From NCBI RefSeq assembly GCF_030053345.1, contig NZ_JASGBP010000007.1, positions 62,001-126,000 on the forward strand: a DNA stretch of 64,000 nucleotides, written 5' to 3'. Both the position numbers and the translations under genes were made by a program. The notes beneath the pieces are model-generated. The model saw only the letters and a program-made list of their open reading frames with translations. It had not been told where the DNA came from and searched no databases. Positions 39,389-48,021 of the stretch are shown one piece after another (positions within the stretch are counted from its first letter, which is position 1; each line of letters begins with the position of its first letter). Source of the DNA: Flavobacterium sedimenticola (lineage in GTDB: Bacteria; Bacteroidota; Bacteroidia; Flavobacteriales; Flavobacteriaceae).

Positions 39389-40243
39389 TCAGCTAAGGAA
39401 ATCCCGAGTGATTACTTCTTTTAAAGCAGTTGGTTTTTTGCCGGTTATAGATTCTACATCGTTAGTCACATAATTGACTTCGTTGTTAGCAATAACCTGA
39501 TAAACATTTGATAGGTATTCGCCAATAAAGGCAGGTGCACCTGCATTTTGCAATACCTCTTTGAATTGGTCCACCGACGGATTCGGATAGATGATTTCTT
39601 TATGCAGCACTTCAGATAGTAGTGAGGCAACCTCTTTATAAGAAAGAAGTTCCGGTCCTGTTAATTCGTAGGTTTTTTTGGTATGCCCTTCAGTTGTTAA
39701 TGTTACTGCGGCTACAGCGGCTATATCTTTAACATCAACAAAACCGGCTTTACCATTGCCTGCCGGCATAAACACGATATTTCTTTCCAGGATGTTTTCG
39801 GACTCGTAATTTTTAAAGTTTTGAGCAAAAAAGGATGGTTTTAAAATCGTATAATCAAAGTTGTCGTCTTTTAGCTTTTGTTCAATTTTGGTATGAAAAT
39901 CCAGTTTAGTACCCATTTTGTCTGCCGCCATTGCCGAAAAATAGACGACTCTGGTGATTTTTTTACTTTTTAAAAAGTCTAAGAACGGATTGATTAGCTC
40001 ATCCACTTTTAGAGTTAAAGGTGGCCCTAAAAGAAATACCTTATCAATTTCTTTACCGATTTCCGTATAGGTTGTCGCATCCGAAAAGTCAAATCTTCGG
40101 ATGTCAACTGCTTGGTCCAATATTCGTTGCGCCTCCGCAACATTTCGACTTCCCACTACAAAATCAGCGTTTTTTTTAAGCAGTGCTTCGACTAAGGCTT
40201 TTCCGTTGGTACCGGTGGCACCGGTGACAAAAATTTTTCCCAT
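39389..40243 (-). CDS. NmrA/NAD(P)-binding SDR-a family protein
   Basis: 284 aa. The N-terminal FVTGATGTNGKALVEALL is the extended-SDR dinucleotide motif (GxxGxxG). FSAMAADKMGTKLDFH replaces the Ser-Tyr-Lys triad of true dehydrogenases, as in NmrA-like redox sensors and quinone oxidoreductase QOR2 relatives. TILKPSFFAQNF and TYELTGPELLSYKEVA are family features. It is divergent from the HxlR regulator, the usual arrangement for this family, and is likely under its control. Confidence 0.88.
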   Translation of the reverse strand: MGKIFVTGATGTNGKALVEALLKKNADFVVGSRNVAEAQRILDQAVDIRRFDFSDATTYTEIGKEIDKVFLLGPPLTLKVDELINPFLDFLKSKKITRVVYFSAMAADKMGTKLDFHTKIEQKLKDDNFDYTILKPSFFAQNFKNYESENILERNIVFMPAGNGKAGFVDVKDIAAVAAVTLTTEGHTKKTYELTGPELLSYKEVASLLSEVLHKEIIYPNPSVDQFKEVLQNAGAPAFIGEYLSNVYQVIANNEVNYVTNDVESITGKKPTALKEVITRDFLS

Positions 40244-40266
40244 TTTAATGATTTTTTTAATTTACT

Positions 40267-40357
40267 ATAGTTACTTTTGAGAACTCAAAATTAAATAGTA
40301 ACTATTGTATGTACAAGAGGGGACAGCAGCATTACTAAGGAACAGTTATGTAACTAT
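40267..40357. promoter_or_regulatory. Shared divergent operator region of the NmrA/HxlR pair
   Basis: ATAGTTAC (40267-40274) is the inverse of GTAACTAT, which occurs at 40298-40305 and again at 40350-40357. Between the first two lies a perfect palindrome, TTTTGAGAACTCAAAA (40275-40290). These symmetrical sites are candidate binding sites of the HxlR regulator. Confidence 0.6.
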
Positions 40358-40358
40358 T

Positions 40359-40769
40359 ATGGAAACTAAAGCGATTGCAACCGATAAAAAATTTCAAAAT
40401 ATTTTTGAACACGCCAATGCAACCAAAAATGGTGTTTGCCCTGTACGCGACATTATTGCCCGAATTAGCGACAAATGGACATTGTTATCTATATATGCTT
40501 TGGGAGGGTATGGGAAAATGCGTTTTAATGAACTCAAACATCGCATAGGCGATGTGTCGCAACGGATGCTTACCGTAACCCTGCGCAATTTAGAAAGTGA
40601 TGGTTTGGTTTTGCGAAAAGTATATCCTGAAGTACCTCCGAGGGTAGAATATGAGTTGACCGATTTGGGATTGAGCTTGATGCATCAAATGGAATACATC
40701 ATTGATTGGGCCAATACCAATAGTCAGGAAATCATCAAAAGACGGAAGAAAGTCGGTAATAAGAAGTAA
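40359..40769 (+). CDS. HxlR family transcriptional regulator
   Basis: 136 aa from METKAIATDKKF; the frame opens at 40305 inside the operator region, so the internal Met is preferred. The HxlR winged helix is obvious: CPVRDIIARISDKWTLLSIYAL, MRFNELKHRIGDVSQRMLTVTLRNLE, DGLVLRKVYPEVPPRVEYELTDLG. The conserved Cys (residue 26 by this start) before the first helix serves in some members as a thiol or aldehyde sensor. It is divergent from the NmrA-family gene. Confidence 0.92.
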   Translation: METKAIATDKKFQNIFEHANATKNGVCPVRDIIARISDKWTLLSIYALGGYGKMRFNELKHRIGDVSQRMLTVTLRNLESDGLVLRKVYPEVPPRVEYELTDLGLSLMHQMEYIIDWANTNSQEIIKRRKKVGNKK

Positions 40770-40783
40770 TTCTCTTAGGATTT

Positions 40784-40813
40784 AAAAAGCCAAGTCATTT
40801 GACTTGGCTTTTT
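40784..40813. terminator. Bidirectional terminator
   Basis: A 14-bp stem (AAAAAGCCAAGTCA / TGACTTGGCTTTTT) with a tiny 2-nt formal loop. It serves the convergent HxlR and DoxX-like genes. Confidence 0.9.
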
Positions 40814-40818
40814 GTTAT

Positions 40819-41235
40819 TTAACCGATAATGCGCTTATCTCTAGCCACATATTTGGCGAAGGCTAACAAGGCACCGGTAACCATCATATTTCTAAAGAAG
40901 TTGACCATTTCCAATTCTTTTTCCCGATTTACCTCTCCGGTCATCGTGTCGGAACTTAATTCGTGTCCCATCGCTCTGGGCCAATGAACTAAAAATGCCA
41001 TCAGGACTACATACAAAGCCATCAGTACATAGGCAAGTTTGTCATATTTGCCGAGGATAGCACTAATGATAAAGGCCAGAATGCAACACAAAGTAAAGTA
41101 ATTCCAAAAATAAGGAAACGGAATATAGTCGGGTACGAATGCGGCGCCAACTTCAGGCTTCCCTAGGTGTAAACCAACATACAATAGGAACGATAACGGG
41201 AAAAGATATCTTCCGAAAGTTAAGATTTTGTCCAT
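40819..41235 (-). CDS. DoxX-like four-helix membrane protein
   Basis: 138 aa with four hydrophobic helices (YLFPLSFLLYVGLHLG, YFTLCCILAFIISAILG, LAYVLMALYVVLMAFLVHW, MMVTGALLAFAKYVA). The RNMMVTGALLAFA end resembles DoxX/SURF4-like proteins. It follows the YCII gene by 11 bp on the same strand and is probably co-transcribed. The function is unknown. Confidence 0.75.
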   Translation of the reverse strand: MDKILTFGRYLFPLSFLLYVGLHLGKPEVGAAFVPDYIPFPYFWNYFTLCCILAFIISAILGKYDKLAYVLMALYVVLMAFLVHWPRAMGHELSSDTMTGEVNREKELEMVNFFRNMMVTGALLAFAKYVARDKRIIG

Positions 41236-41246
41236 AGTTACAAGCT

Positions 41247-41600
41247 TTAATTAGTTGGAAAAGGAATTAACGGTCTGATTTCAACTGAACTGTTCGGATA
41301 CTTGAGTATAGGGCAAGTCGTGCTCCATTCTTTTACCTCGTTTACATCATCTGATTGGCAAAGTAAGAATCCGGACACCAACACACTGTTGGCTTCTTTG
41401 TAAGGTCCGGTCTTAATCCCCTCGTTGGTTGCTACCAAAGCTTGGTATTCAATAGGCGCCGTGTGCACCAACTTGCCCTGCATCGCGATGCTGCCAATCC
41501 AAGCTTGCCATTTCGGCATGTCTTCCACCATGTCTTGTGCGCTTGCCAAGTAACCCTCTTGGCCACTGGCATTTCTGAATAATAAAAGATACGTTGTCAT
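41247..41600 (-). CDS. YCII-related domain protein
   Basis: 117 aa. The YCII ferredoxin-like fold is suggested by YLLLFRNA at the start, the paired WQAWIGSIAMQGKLVHTAPI, then GPYKEANSVLVSGFLLCQSDDVNEVKEW. These small proteins are often dimeric and appear beside ECF sigma or regulatory genes. Here a DoxX-like gene follows and a Crp-like regulator precedes. The enzymatic role is unknown. Confidence 0.85.
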   Translation of the reverse strand: MTTYLLLFRNASGQEGYLASAQDMVEDMPKWQAWIGSIAMQGKLVHTAPIEYQALVATNEGIKTGPYKEANSVLVSGFLLCQSDDVNEVKEWSTTCPILKYPNSSVEIRPLIPFPTN

Positions 41601-41676
41601 TTTTAAAAATTTTAAGTTATTGAATAGTCAAATTTCACACTTAAAATTTCTGCCAACGATGACAAAAGTCGATGTT

Positions 41677-42246
41677 TTAGAGCTTGGCTTTTAACCGACT
41701 GTACACATCTTTATTAATCCCAAGATAGGAAGCAATGAGCTTGCTCGAGACTCGAGTCATTAGTTTGGGTCTAAATTGCATCAACCATTTGATACGTTCT
41801 AATGCCGTAAGTGTCATAAAAGTATTTATCCGATACACTGAGTTGTTATAGGAAGCTTCCAAAATTTGTTTGTATACTTTATCAAATTGCGGAACGGATT
41901 CTACCAGTTTCTTAAAACTTTGCCGGTCAATGGCCAACAATTCACAAGGCTCTATAGTTCGAATATTTTCAGTAGCCGGATTTCCGGTGCCAAAACTGGA
42001 GAGTTCAGAACACCAGGTGCCCTCGATTACGATGTCTCGTGTTGTCTCGTTAGCCTCTTGGTCATATGTATAGACTTGCAGACAACCTTTGGCAATAAAA
42101 TAGACATATTGACAAACTTCCCCTTGCGCTACTAATATTTGGTTACGTTTGGTTTTAACGGGTTCAAAATGACTCAATACTAAATCTAAATTGTCAATAT
42201 CATTACCCAGTCTGTCTATGATATGCTGTCTTAAGATTGCGATCAT
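41677..42246 (-). CDS. Crp/Fnr family transcriptional regulator
   Basis: 189 aa. The cyclic-nucleotide-binding-like beta roll is plain: NQILVAQGEVCQYVYFIAKGCLQVYTYDQE, GTWCSELSSFGTGNPA, ELLAIDRQSFKKLVE. The end (ERIKWLMQFRPKLMTRVSSKLIASYLGINKDVYSRLKAKL) is a helix-turn-helix. It is the short Bacteroidetes type and may not bind cAMP, as the usual RxS arginine is not apparent. It probably controls the YCII/DoxX genes 77 bp downstream. Confidence 0.9.
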   Translation of the reverse strand: MIAILRQHIIDRLGNDIDNLDLVLSHFEPVKTKRNQILVAQGEVCQYVYFIAKGCLQVYTYDQEANETTRDIVIEGTWCSELSSFGTGNPATENIRTIEPCELLAIDRQSFKKLVESVPQFDKVYKQILEASYNNSVYRINTFMTLTALERIKWLMQFRPKLMTRVSSKLIASYLGINKDVYSRLKAKL

Positions 42247-42364
42247 TTAAAAAAACTATTTAGGAGACACTTCAAATGTACTATTCTATTTGTTTGCTTG
42301 TCAAGAATCTTAATAATTAACTATCATTGAAGTCATTTTTGAATAGAATAACCCTATACCTTTT

Positions 42365-44743
42365 TTAAAACTGAAACTTATACCCAAAATCCGGAAAGAA
42401 TCCTATTTGGTCTATGCGGTTCACTTGATTGGTTAAACGATTGTAGCGGTTGATGAAAATATTATTGTTGTCGGTTACATTTTGCAGTTCTAAATAGAGT
42501 AGGTGAGACTGTTTCTTTTTACTGCTATTAAATTTGAAACCCATTCGCAAATCGAGTCTAAAGTAAGGGTCGTATTGCAGGCTGAACGCTTTGTCATTTT
42601 CTTTAATTTCGTAGCCGGCTGCTTGGGAAGCCGCCAAATCGACCGGAGTATAAAAACGACCACCGGCAGCCGTTACTTTACCATCTAAGGAAAAAGTATT
42701 TTTTTTACGCTTGCCCATTTTAAATTCTTTACCCCCAAGTGCATTAATTACATACTGGTTATTGAACGGAGAATTTCTTTCCACACCATCGCTTCCCTCA
42801 TACTTACTTTGAAAGAGCGAGGTGGTAAAAAGCGCATGATAGCCTTTGCTGAAAAACTTTTCAAGGGTTAGCTCAATTCCTTGATTAACCCCTCTGCCTT
42901 TACTCACTAATGAGGTTTTATCGGTAGAATAGCCAAAATCAGATCCTTCGGTTAAGGAGGAGTAGCTGCTGTCAAAATTTTCAACTGCGGCTTTGTCAAT
43001 ATACTGATAGTACACTTCCAACTTTCCACGCCATTTATCGGCTAGTTTTATATCATAACCCATCACAAAATGTTGGCTTCTCACCAAGTCGAGGTGGCGG
43101 TTGGTTTGCACCAAACTCCCGTTCACATTTTCATTTTGAAACAGGATTGGCGCCGGTACATTTTGATGGTGTATGCCGTAGCCCAAATTAATACTGTTTT
43201 TGGCATTGATACTATAGGTTAATGACGTTCTCGGTTCTAAAACAAACTCGTTGGTCACCGAAAACAATTGTCCATGCAAACCGGCATTCAGCACCAATGT
43301 TTCCGTTAGTCGGAATTGTCCTTGGGTATAGGGTTGAAATACGGTATAATTACCTTCGGTATTGTAAATCGAATTGAAATCGGGATAGCCATCACCATCA
43401 GCATCCTCTTGGCGGTCTCTGTCGTTTAAGCTGTAATCAATAGCAAACCGCTCGAGCAATACTCCGCTTTTCAAAGTAATCTTTTTATTGATTTTGGAAT
43501 TCAAATAAGAGCTGAAAGTTACTCTGTTTTCGGTATTGTCGCTTGCCGTGAACGGTATTGTTGTTTCGGTTGGGGTATCTAAATTGTATATTCTTTCTTC
43601 ATCATATTTATTGGAACTTCCCGTTACCGATAGGTTGGTTTTTATAAACGTTTTTTGATTGAAAAACAGTTTGTGGGAAACTCCCAAAACCCCAAAATCA
43701 GACCGCAGTTCCTGATTGGCATCTTTGGCCGAAAAGAGATCATCTTCTTCGGCATCTTTGCCCAGAAACTCAATATTAGAAATTCCGGCTATACCGTACA
43801 CCGCAAAAGTGCCCCATTTTGTTTTGCCGAAATCGGCATTAAAAGCAATGTCGTTGTAGTTAGGAATCGCTGTTCCAGTGCCGGCACCACCCAGATACCC
43901 TGCGATACCGTATCGGCCGGCCACCACGAAGGAACCGCCTTTTTTGCCTAACGGACCTTCTGCCATGAACTCGGCACCGGGATAGGCGCCAACGCCCACC
44001 ATGAACTCATATTTTTCGGTATTCCCTTTTCTGAAATTCAAATCAAACACACCGCTGATGGCATTGCCGTACTCCGCAGGGAAAGCAGAGGTCAAGAAAT
44101 CGGAGTTCGCCAATAAATTTGGATTTAAAGCTGACACCGGACTGCCGGTAGTACCTAAAGTAGCGAAATGATTAGGACTGGGGACCGGAATACCTTCTAT
44201 CCGCCATAACATACCTGCCGGCGAGTTTCCTCTTACTACGATGTCATTCCGACTGTCATTAGCCGTGGACACCCCGGCAAAATTAGCGACCAATCGAGCA
44301 ACATCACTTCGGCCACCGGCATAACGGTTTACTTCTTCCAAACTGAATTGTCTGGCGGAAACCGCTGCCATTTTATTGATGGCTTTAACTTTACCGGCTT
44401 CCGCTTTGATAACCACTTCGTCTAAGGCATTAAAATTTTCCGTGAGCACTATGGTTAGGAATACTTCTTTACCCGATGTTACTTCAATATTAGGAACGGT
44501 AACAGGCATATAGCCAATGTAGCGCACGGTAATGAGTTGTCTTCCCAAGGGTACATTGTTAATTTGAAAATTTCCGTCAGCATCGCTGGTGGTTTCGGCA
44601 TTGACAACATTTTCTAGGGTGATGATAGCACCGGGGAGCGGTGTTTCCGATTGTTTATCGGTTATTTTTCCTTTAATAACGCCGTTTTGGCCAAAGGAGA
44701 TAAGGGTCAATAGGAGCAAAATACTGCTGAGGACTGTTTTCAT
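42365..44743 (-). CDS. TonB-dependent outer membrane receptor with carboxypeptidase-like N-domain
   Basis: 792 aa. A signal peptide (LLLLTLISFGQ) is followed by a CarboxypepD-like domain (IKGKITDKQSETPLPGAIITLENV ... RYIGYMPV, 20-100), a plug (SLEEVNRYAGGRSDVARLVANFAGVS, NDIVVRGNSPAGMLWRIEGIPVPSPNHF) and a barrel ending FFPDFGYKFQF. There is no SusD partner, so it is likely a metallophore, metal or small-substrate receptor. It lies 20 bp downstream of the membrane protein gene and probably shares its TetR-controlled promoter. Confidence 0.93.
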   Translation of the reverse strand: MKTVLSSILLLLTLISFGQNGVIKGKITDKQSETPLPGAIITLENVVNAETTSDADGNFQINNVPLGRQLITVRYIGYMPVTVPNIEVTSGKEVFLTIVLTENFNALDEVVIKAEAGKVKAINKMAAVSARQFSLEEVNRYAGGRSDVARLVANFAGVSTANDSRNDIVVRGNSPAGMLWRIEGIPVPSPNHFATLGTTGSPVSALNPNLLANSDFLTSAFPAEYGNAISGVFDLNFRKGNTEKYEFMVGVGAYPGAEFMAEGPLGKKGGSFVVAGRYGIAGYLGGAGTGTAIPNYNDIAFNADFGKTKWGTFAVYGIAGISNIEFLGKDAEEDDLFSAKDANQELRSDFGVLGVSHKLFFNQKTFIKTNLSVTGSSNKYDEERIYNLDTPTETTIPFTASDNTENRVTFSSYLNSKINKKITLKSGVLLERFAIDYSLNDRDRQEDADGDGYPDFNSIYNTEGNYTVFQPYTQGQFRLTETLVLNAGLHGQLFSVTNEFVLEPRTSLTYSINAKNSINLGYGIHHQNVPAPILFQNENVNGSLVQTNRHLDLVRSQHFVMGYDIKLADKWRGKLEVYYQYIDKAAVENFDSSYSSLTEGSDFGYSTDKTSLVSKGRGVNQGIELTLEKFFSKGYHALFTTSLFQSKYEGSDGVERNSPFNNQYVINALGGKEFKMGKRKKNTFSLDGKVTAAGGRFYTPVDLAASQAAGYEIKENDKAFSLQYDPYFRLDLRMGFKFNSSKKKQSHLLYLELQNVTDNNNIFINRYNRLTNQVNRIDQIGFFPDFGYKFQF

Positions 44744-44763
44744 CTGGTATAGATTTAATGGAT

Positions 44764-45531
44764 TTATAATTTAATTAATGGTTTTCCTTGCAGGGCTAGC
44801 CATAGGGTATAGCTCACAAAAGCAAAATAGACGAAGGCAATAACCATTACTTCTCGTTTGCTTCGGGCCAACCAATAGGAGAGTAGGGGAATGATTTGAA
44901 GGGCGTGTATGCCGAAAAAGTGTGCTACCCGTAAGTCGCCATGGCGGGTACTCCAATTCACTAACGGCAGTCCTTGGGAGCCGTCTTGACTCCCAATGGT
45001 GTGTTTTAAAGCCGCTCCCATCACAAAGCCTTCAAAGGCAAAAAGTACGGTTACCAGCAGGCTGAGTTTTACGGCCAGAATTAAAGTTTCGGGTGCTTCA
45101 AATTGGGATTGTTTAAAAAATAAAATAGCAATGTAAAGTGTGTGCAACATCAACACGGTAATGGCCAGTGCCATCAGGCTGAATATCGTTCGGTCAATCG
45201 CGGTCTCTTGATTGAAATGCGACATCTTGCCTTGGGCAGCCTGGTAAATAATCAGCACCATTTCTACCGAAAATAAGACTACCATCGACCAACTGTAAAT
45301 TTCAACTTGCCTTTGATTTTCCAAATACTGTAAATACCATCCCATAGTCCAGCTAAAAACGGTCACGGATATGAAAAACTTAATCGGTTTCATCCAGGCA
45401 TTTACCCCCATGACTTCCAAAACGCTATACCTGCTTATGATGATGCAAACCAGTGCGCCCAACAAACAAATGGCTCCGTACATCAATAAAACTTCGTTTT
45501 TATTTTTCATAATTTCCAATATATTTTTCAT
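44764..45531 (-). CDS. Seven-helix integral membrane protein of unknown function
   Basis: 255 aa from MKNILEIMKNKNEV (the frame opens at 45558 across the operator). Hydrophobicity gives about seven membrane helices. Conserved-looking polar parts are VNAWMKPIKFFISV, GQ/GKMSHFNQETAIDR, and WSTRHGDLRVAHFFGIHALQIIPLLSYW, whose His residues inside or next to helices could bind haem or metal. I know no named family. A TetR operator lies directly upstream, and the TonB receptor follows; the three form a regulated unit. Confidence 0.75.
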   Translation of the reverse strand: MKNILEIMKNKNEVLLMYGAICLLGALVCIIISRYSVLEVMGVNAWMKPIKFFISVTVFSWTMGWYLQYLENQRQVEIYSWSMVVLFSVEMVLIIYQAAQGKMSHFNQETAIDRTIFSLMALAITVLMLHTLYIAILFFKQSQFEAPETLILAVKLSLLVTVLFAFEGFVMGAALKHTIGSQDGSQGLPLVNWSTRHGDLRVAHFFGIHALQIIPLLSYWLARSKREVMVIAFVYFAFVSYTLWLALQGKPLIKL

Positions 45532-45550
45532 GGTAAACAATGTTTTATAA

Positions 45551-45565
45551 TTGAACAACGTTCAA
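45551..45565. promoter_or_regulatory. TetR operator copy 1, TTGAACAACGTTCAA
   Basis: A 15-bp palindrome (TTGAAC-AAC-GTTCAA) between the tetR stop and the start of the membrane protein gene, 20 bp from the latter. The identical core recurs at 46237, upstream of the tetR gene itself. Confidence 0.8.
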
Positions 45566-45584
45566 TTTTTAGATTAAAAAAATA

Positions 45585-46202
45585 CTACAGTTTTTCAATG
45601 ATCTTTAAAAATTCATGATAACCATCCATTAAAATGGTTTCGGGTTTTGAGAATTTTACGCCCTTGGTTCTTTGACGAATTTCGAGGCAACACATGCCGT
45701 GTACTACTCCCCAAATCATAAAGGATAGTGGTTCGAGTGAATGTCCTTTAAAATGTCCTTTTTCCATACATTGGGCAACTGTATTTTTTAAAGCATTAAA
45801 AGTACCGACACCTTCGTTCCATTCCTCCTTTTCAGAATGTTCAATAAACTCCATAGGAGCTTTTACATTAAACATCAAATCGTACATTTCAGAATTCTCA
45901 ATAGCAAACTTCATATAGAAAATGCCCATCTTTCTCAGTCGATCCATAGGGTCTTCAATAGTGAAGAGTTCAGTGAAGCTACCCCCTAATTCCTGAAAGC
46001 CAATTGTGTGAATATCGTGAAGAATAGCATTTTTATCTTTGAAATAAACATAAACCGTTCCAACGCTGTAATCAATCTCATCTGCTATATTTCTTATTGT
46101 TGTTTGTTCAATTCCTTTTTCCAAAAAGAGTTTTTTAGCTCCTTGTAGGATAAGGGCTTTCAGGTTTTCTTTATCTCTTGCCTTTCTATCTGCTGTACTC
46201 AT
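45585..46202 (-). CDS. TetR/AcrR family transcriptional regulator
   Basis: 205 aa from MSTADRKARDKENL (two residues inside the longest frame). The TetR HTH is at 10-60: LKALILQGAKKLFLEKGIEQTTIRNIADEIDYSVGTVYVYFKDK. The C-terminal ligand domain is of the TetR_C_33/WHG type (FMIWGVVHGMCCLEIRQRTKG). It is flanked by two copies of TGAAC-AAC-GTTCA, so it most likely represses both itself and the downstream membrane protein/TonB receptor genes until an unknown ligand binds. Confidence 0.93.
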   Translation of the reverse strand: MSTADRKARDKENLKALILQGAKKLFLEKGIEQTTIRNIADEIDYSVGTVYVYFKDKNAILHDIHTIGFQELGGSFTELFTIEDPMDRLRKMGIFYMKFAIENSEMYDLMFNVKAPMEFIEHSEKEEWNEGVGTFNALKNTVAQCMEKGHFKGHSLEPLSFMIWGVVHGMCCLEIRQRTKGVKFSKPETILMDGYHEFLKIIEKL

Positions 46203-46236
46203 AATCATATTTACGAGTCAAAGATAATTATTTTTT

Positions 46237-46249
46237 TGAACAACGTTCA
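46237..46249. promoter_or_regulatory. TetR operator copy 2, TGAACAACGTTCA
   Basis: A 13-bp palindrome 34 bp upstream of the tetR start and identical to the core of the copy at 45551. It lies between the recombinase gene and tetR. Confidence 0.8.
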
Positions 46250-46280
46250 TTAGTTTGAATTATTTTTACAGAATATTTTT

Positions 46281-47516
46281 TTAAGAGGTTTTGACAAGTG
46301 TTTGAACTGATAATTTTTGTTTTAGAACAGCCATGTCATCACTGACTCTTTTGTCAACTACCTTGGCATAGTGTTGTGTCGTTCTCAAGCTTTTGTGGCC
46401 AAGCATTTTACTAACACTTTCGATGGATACCCCGTTAGCTAGAGTGACACTAGTGGCAAATGTATGGCGCGCCATATGAAATGTTATTTCTTTTTGAATG
46501 CCGCAAACATCTCCTATTTCTCTTAAGTAACTATTCATCTTCTGATTGCTGAGAACAGGGAGAATTCTATCTTCATTTAAACATTTAGGATGGTCTGCAT
46601 ATTTTTGAATTAGTTCTTCCGCAATAGGAAGCAAAGGAATCTTTGAACGTGTATCTGTTTTTTGTCGATTCTTAAATATCCATTTGTTGCCATCTATTCC
46701 AATTCCTAAATGGTCTTTTCGGAGTTGTTGCACATCAATGTAGGCTAAGCCGGTAAAGCAGCAGAAAATGAATATGTCTCTTACTTGTTCTAACCGAGTA
46801 TTCATGAATTTTTTGGAATAGATTTTTTGGATTTCTTCTTCGGTCAGAAACTCTTTGTCAACTTCATAAACTTTGCCTTCATATTTACTGAAAGGGTTTT
46901 TCTCTATCCAATCATTGTTCAGACAGATATTGATGATTTTCCTAAAGTTTCGAACATACTTAACTGCGGTGTTATTAGCACAGTTTTTTACGCTTCGAAG
47001 GTAGAATTCAAATTCTGTTATAAAGGCATAGTCAATTTTTAAGAGCAAAATATCATTATCATCATATTTCCATTTAAGGAAGTTTTTAAGATGATTTAAA
47101 GTAACCTCAAACCTTTGTAGTCTTCCCGAGGCATATTGTTTTCCGACTAGTGCTCTCATTTTGTTATTATGATCCTGAAAAACTTCAACAAGAGTTGGGT
47201 GATTTTTGTATATTCCTCGTAAAATAGATTTGAAACTCTCAATGGAGACTATTTCGTTCTGATGCATTAAAGACATTTCAGCACTTAAAACTTTAGATCT
47301 CATCATGTCGAGATAACTATTAATTGAACGTGCTTCTTCTGAATGACCTTTCATTTTTGCTAGCTCCGGTAGCCATTTTGATTTTTTGATAAACTTTTTA
47401 GAACTAAATTCTAATCGCTGACCATTAATTGTTAATCGAACATAGATTGGTAATTTACCATCAGCATTCATTTTCGTGCTTTTAGCATAGAAATGCAAAG
47501 TGATTTTTGTTTTCAT
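46281..47516 (-). CDS. Tyrosine site-specific recombinase (integrase)
   Basis: 411 aa, the length of Bacteroidetes phage/transposon integrases. An Arm-DNA-binding domain (ITLHFYAKSTKMNADGKLPIYVRLTINGQ) comes first, then a SAM-like core-binding domain (100-210). The catalytic domain holds the active residues: Arg in EQVRDIFIFCCFTGL, Lys near TDTRSKIPLL, the HMARHTFAT box (His..Arg), the second His in LGHKSLRTTQ and nucleophile Tyr in QHYAKV. All look intact. It points away from tRNA-Tyr, 274 bp from it, as expected for an island integrated at that tRNA. Confidence 0.93.
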   Translation of the reverse strand: MKTKITLHFYAKSTKMNADGKLPIYVRLTINGQRLEFSSKKFIKKSKWLPELAKMKGHSEEARSINSYLDMMRSKVLSAEMSLMHQNEIVSIESFKSILRGIYKNHPTLVEVFQDHNNKMRALVGKQYASGRLQRFEVTLNHLKNFLKWKYDDNDILLLKIDYAFITEFEFYLRSVKNCANNTAVKYVRNFRKIINICLNNDWIEKNPFSKYEGKVYEVDKEFLTEEEIQKIYSKKFMNTRLEQVRDIFIFCCFTGLAYIDVQQLRKDHLGIGIDGNKWIFKNRQKTDTRSKIPLLPIAEELIQKYADHPKCLNEDRILPVLSNQKMNSYLREIGDVCGIQKEITFHMARHTFATSVTLANGVSIESVSKMLGHKSLRTTQHYAKVVDKRVSDDMAVLKQKLSVQTLVKTS

Positions 47517-47641
47517 GGTGGTGACCTTTTAATGATTATTCAATTTAAATTCCTGAGTCATAACAAACAAGAGGTACAGCTTTTGAACGGGTTAGTGAAC
47601 TGCTTGAAAGTACAGTGTTTGTAAGGCTTAAGAAGATTTAG

Positions 47642-47676
47642 CGAGACCCTGGATTTGAGAAAATGTTAGGGTCTCG
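47642..47676. repeat. Inverted repeat CGAGACCCT / AGGGTCTCG
   Basis: Perfect 9-bp arms with a 17-nt spacer, in the non-coding stretch (47517-47732) between the recombinase gene and the tRNA terminator. It could be a recombinase core or arm site or a weak terminator (ATTTTG follows). Nothing else is recognisable in this stretch. Confidence 0.5.
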
Positions 47677-47732
47677 ATTTTGCCCCTTAAGCTTTAAGAT
47701 AGAATGAATAATTTGGAGGTAACAGAAAAACA

Positions 47733-47766
47733 AAAACCCTGCAAATCCTAAGATTTGCAGGGTTTT
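47733..47766 (-). terminator. Terminator of tRNA-Tyr
   Basis: A perfect 15-bp stem (AAAACCCTGCAAATC / GATTTGCAGGGTTTT), 4-nt loop, followed on the minus strand by a T-rich run. It starts 24 bp from the tRNA 3' end. Confidence 0.9.
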
Positions 47767-47789
47767 GAGACTTTTTGTTTTTTTATTTG

Positions 47790-47871
<82 letters not shown>

Positions 47872-47977
47872 AATGCTTTCGCGACTGCAAATATAGAAAC
47901 ACTTTTGGGGTTCGCAAATAAAATAGTCTAAAATCAGAAAGGTTTTTTTTAAGACTTTGGATATAAGTAAAATAAAA

Positions 47978-47997
47978 AAATCTCCCGAAGGAGATTT
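47978..47997 (-). terminator. Terminator of the thioredoxin-like gene
   Basis: Stem AAATCTCC / GGAGATTT with tetraloop, read on the minus strand into a T run (TTTTTTTATTTT). Confidence 0.8.
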
Positions 47998-48021
47998 GGT
48001 ATCAGGGGATATCAAAATTGA

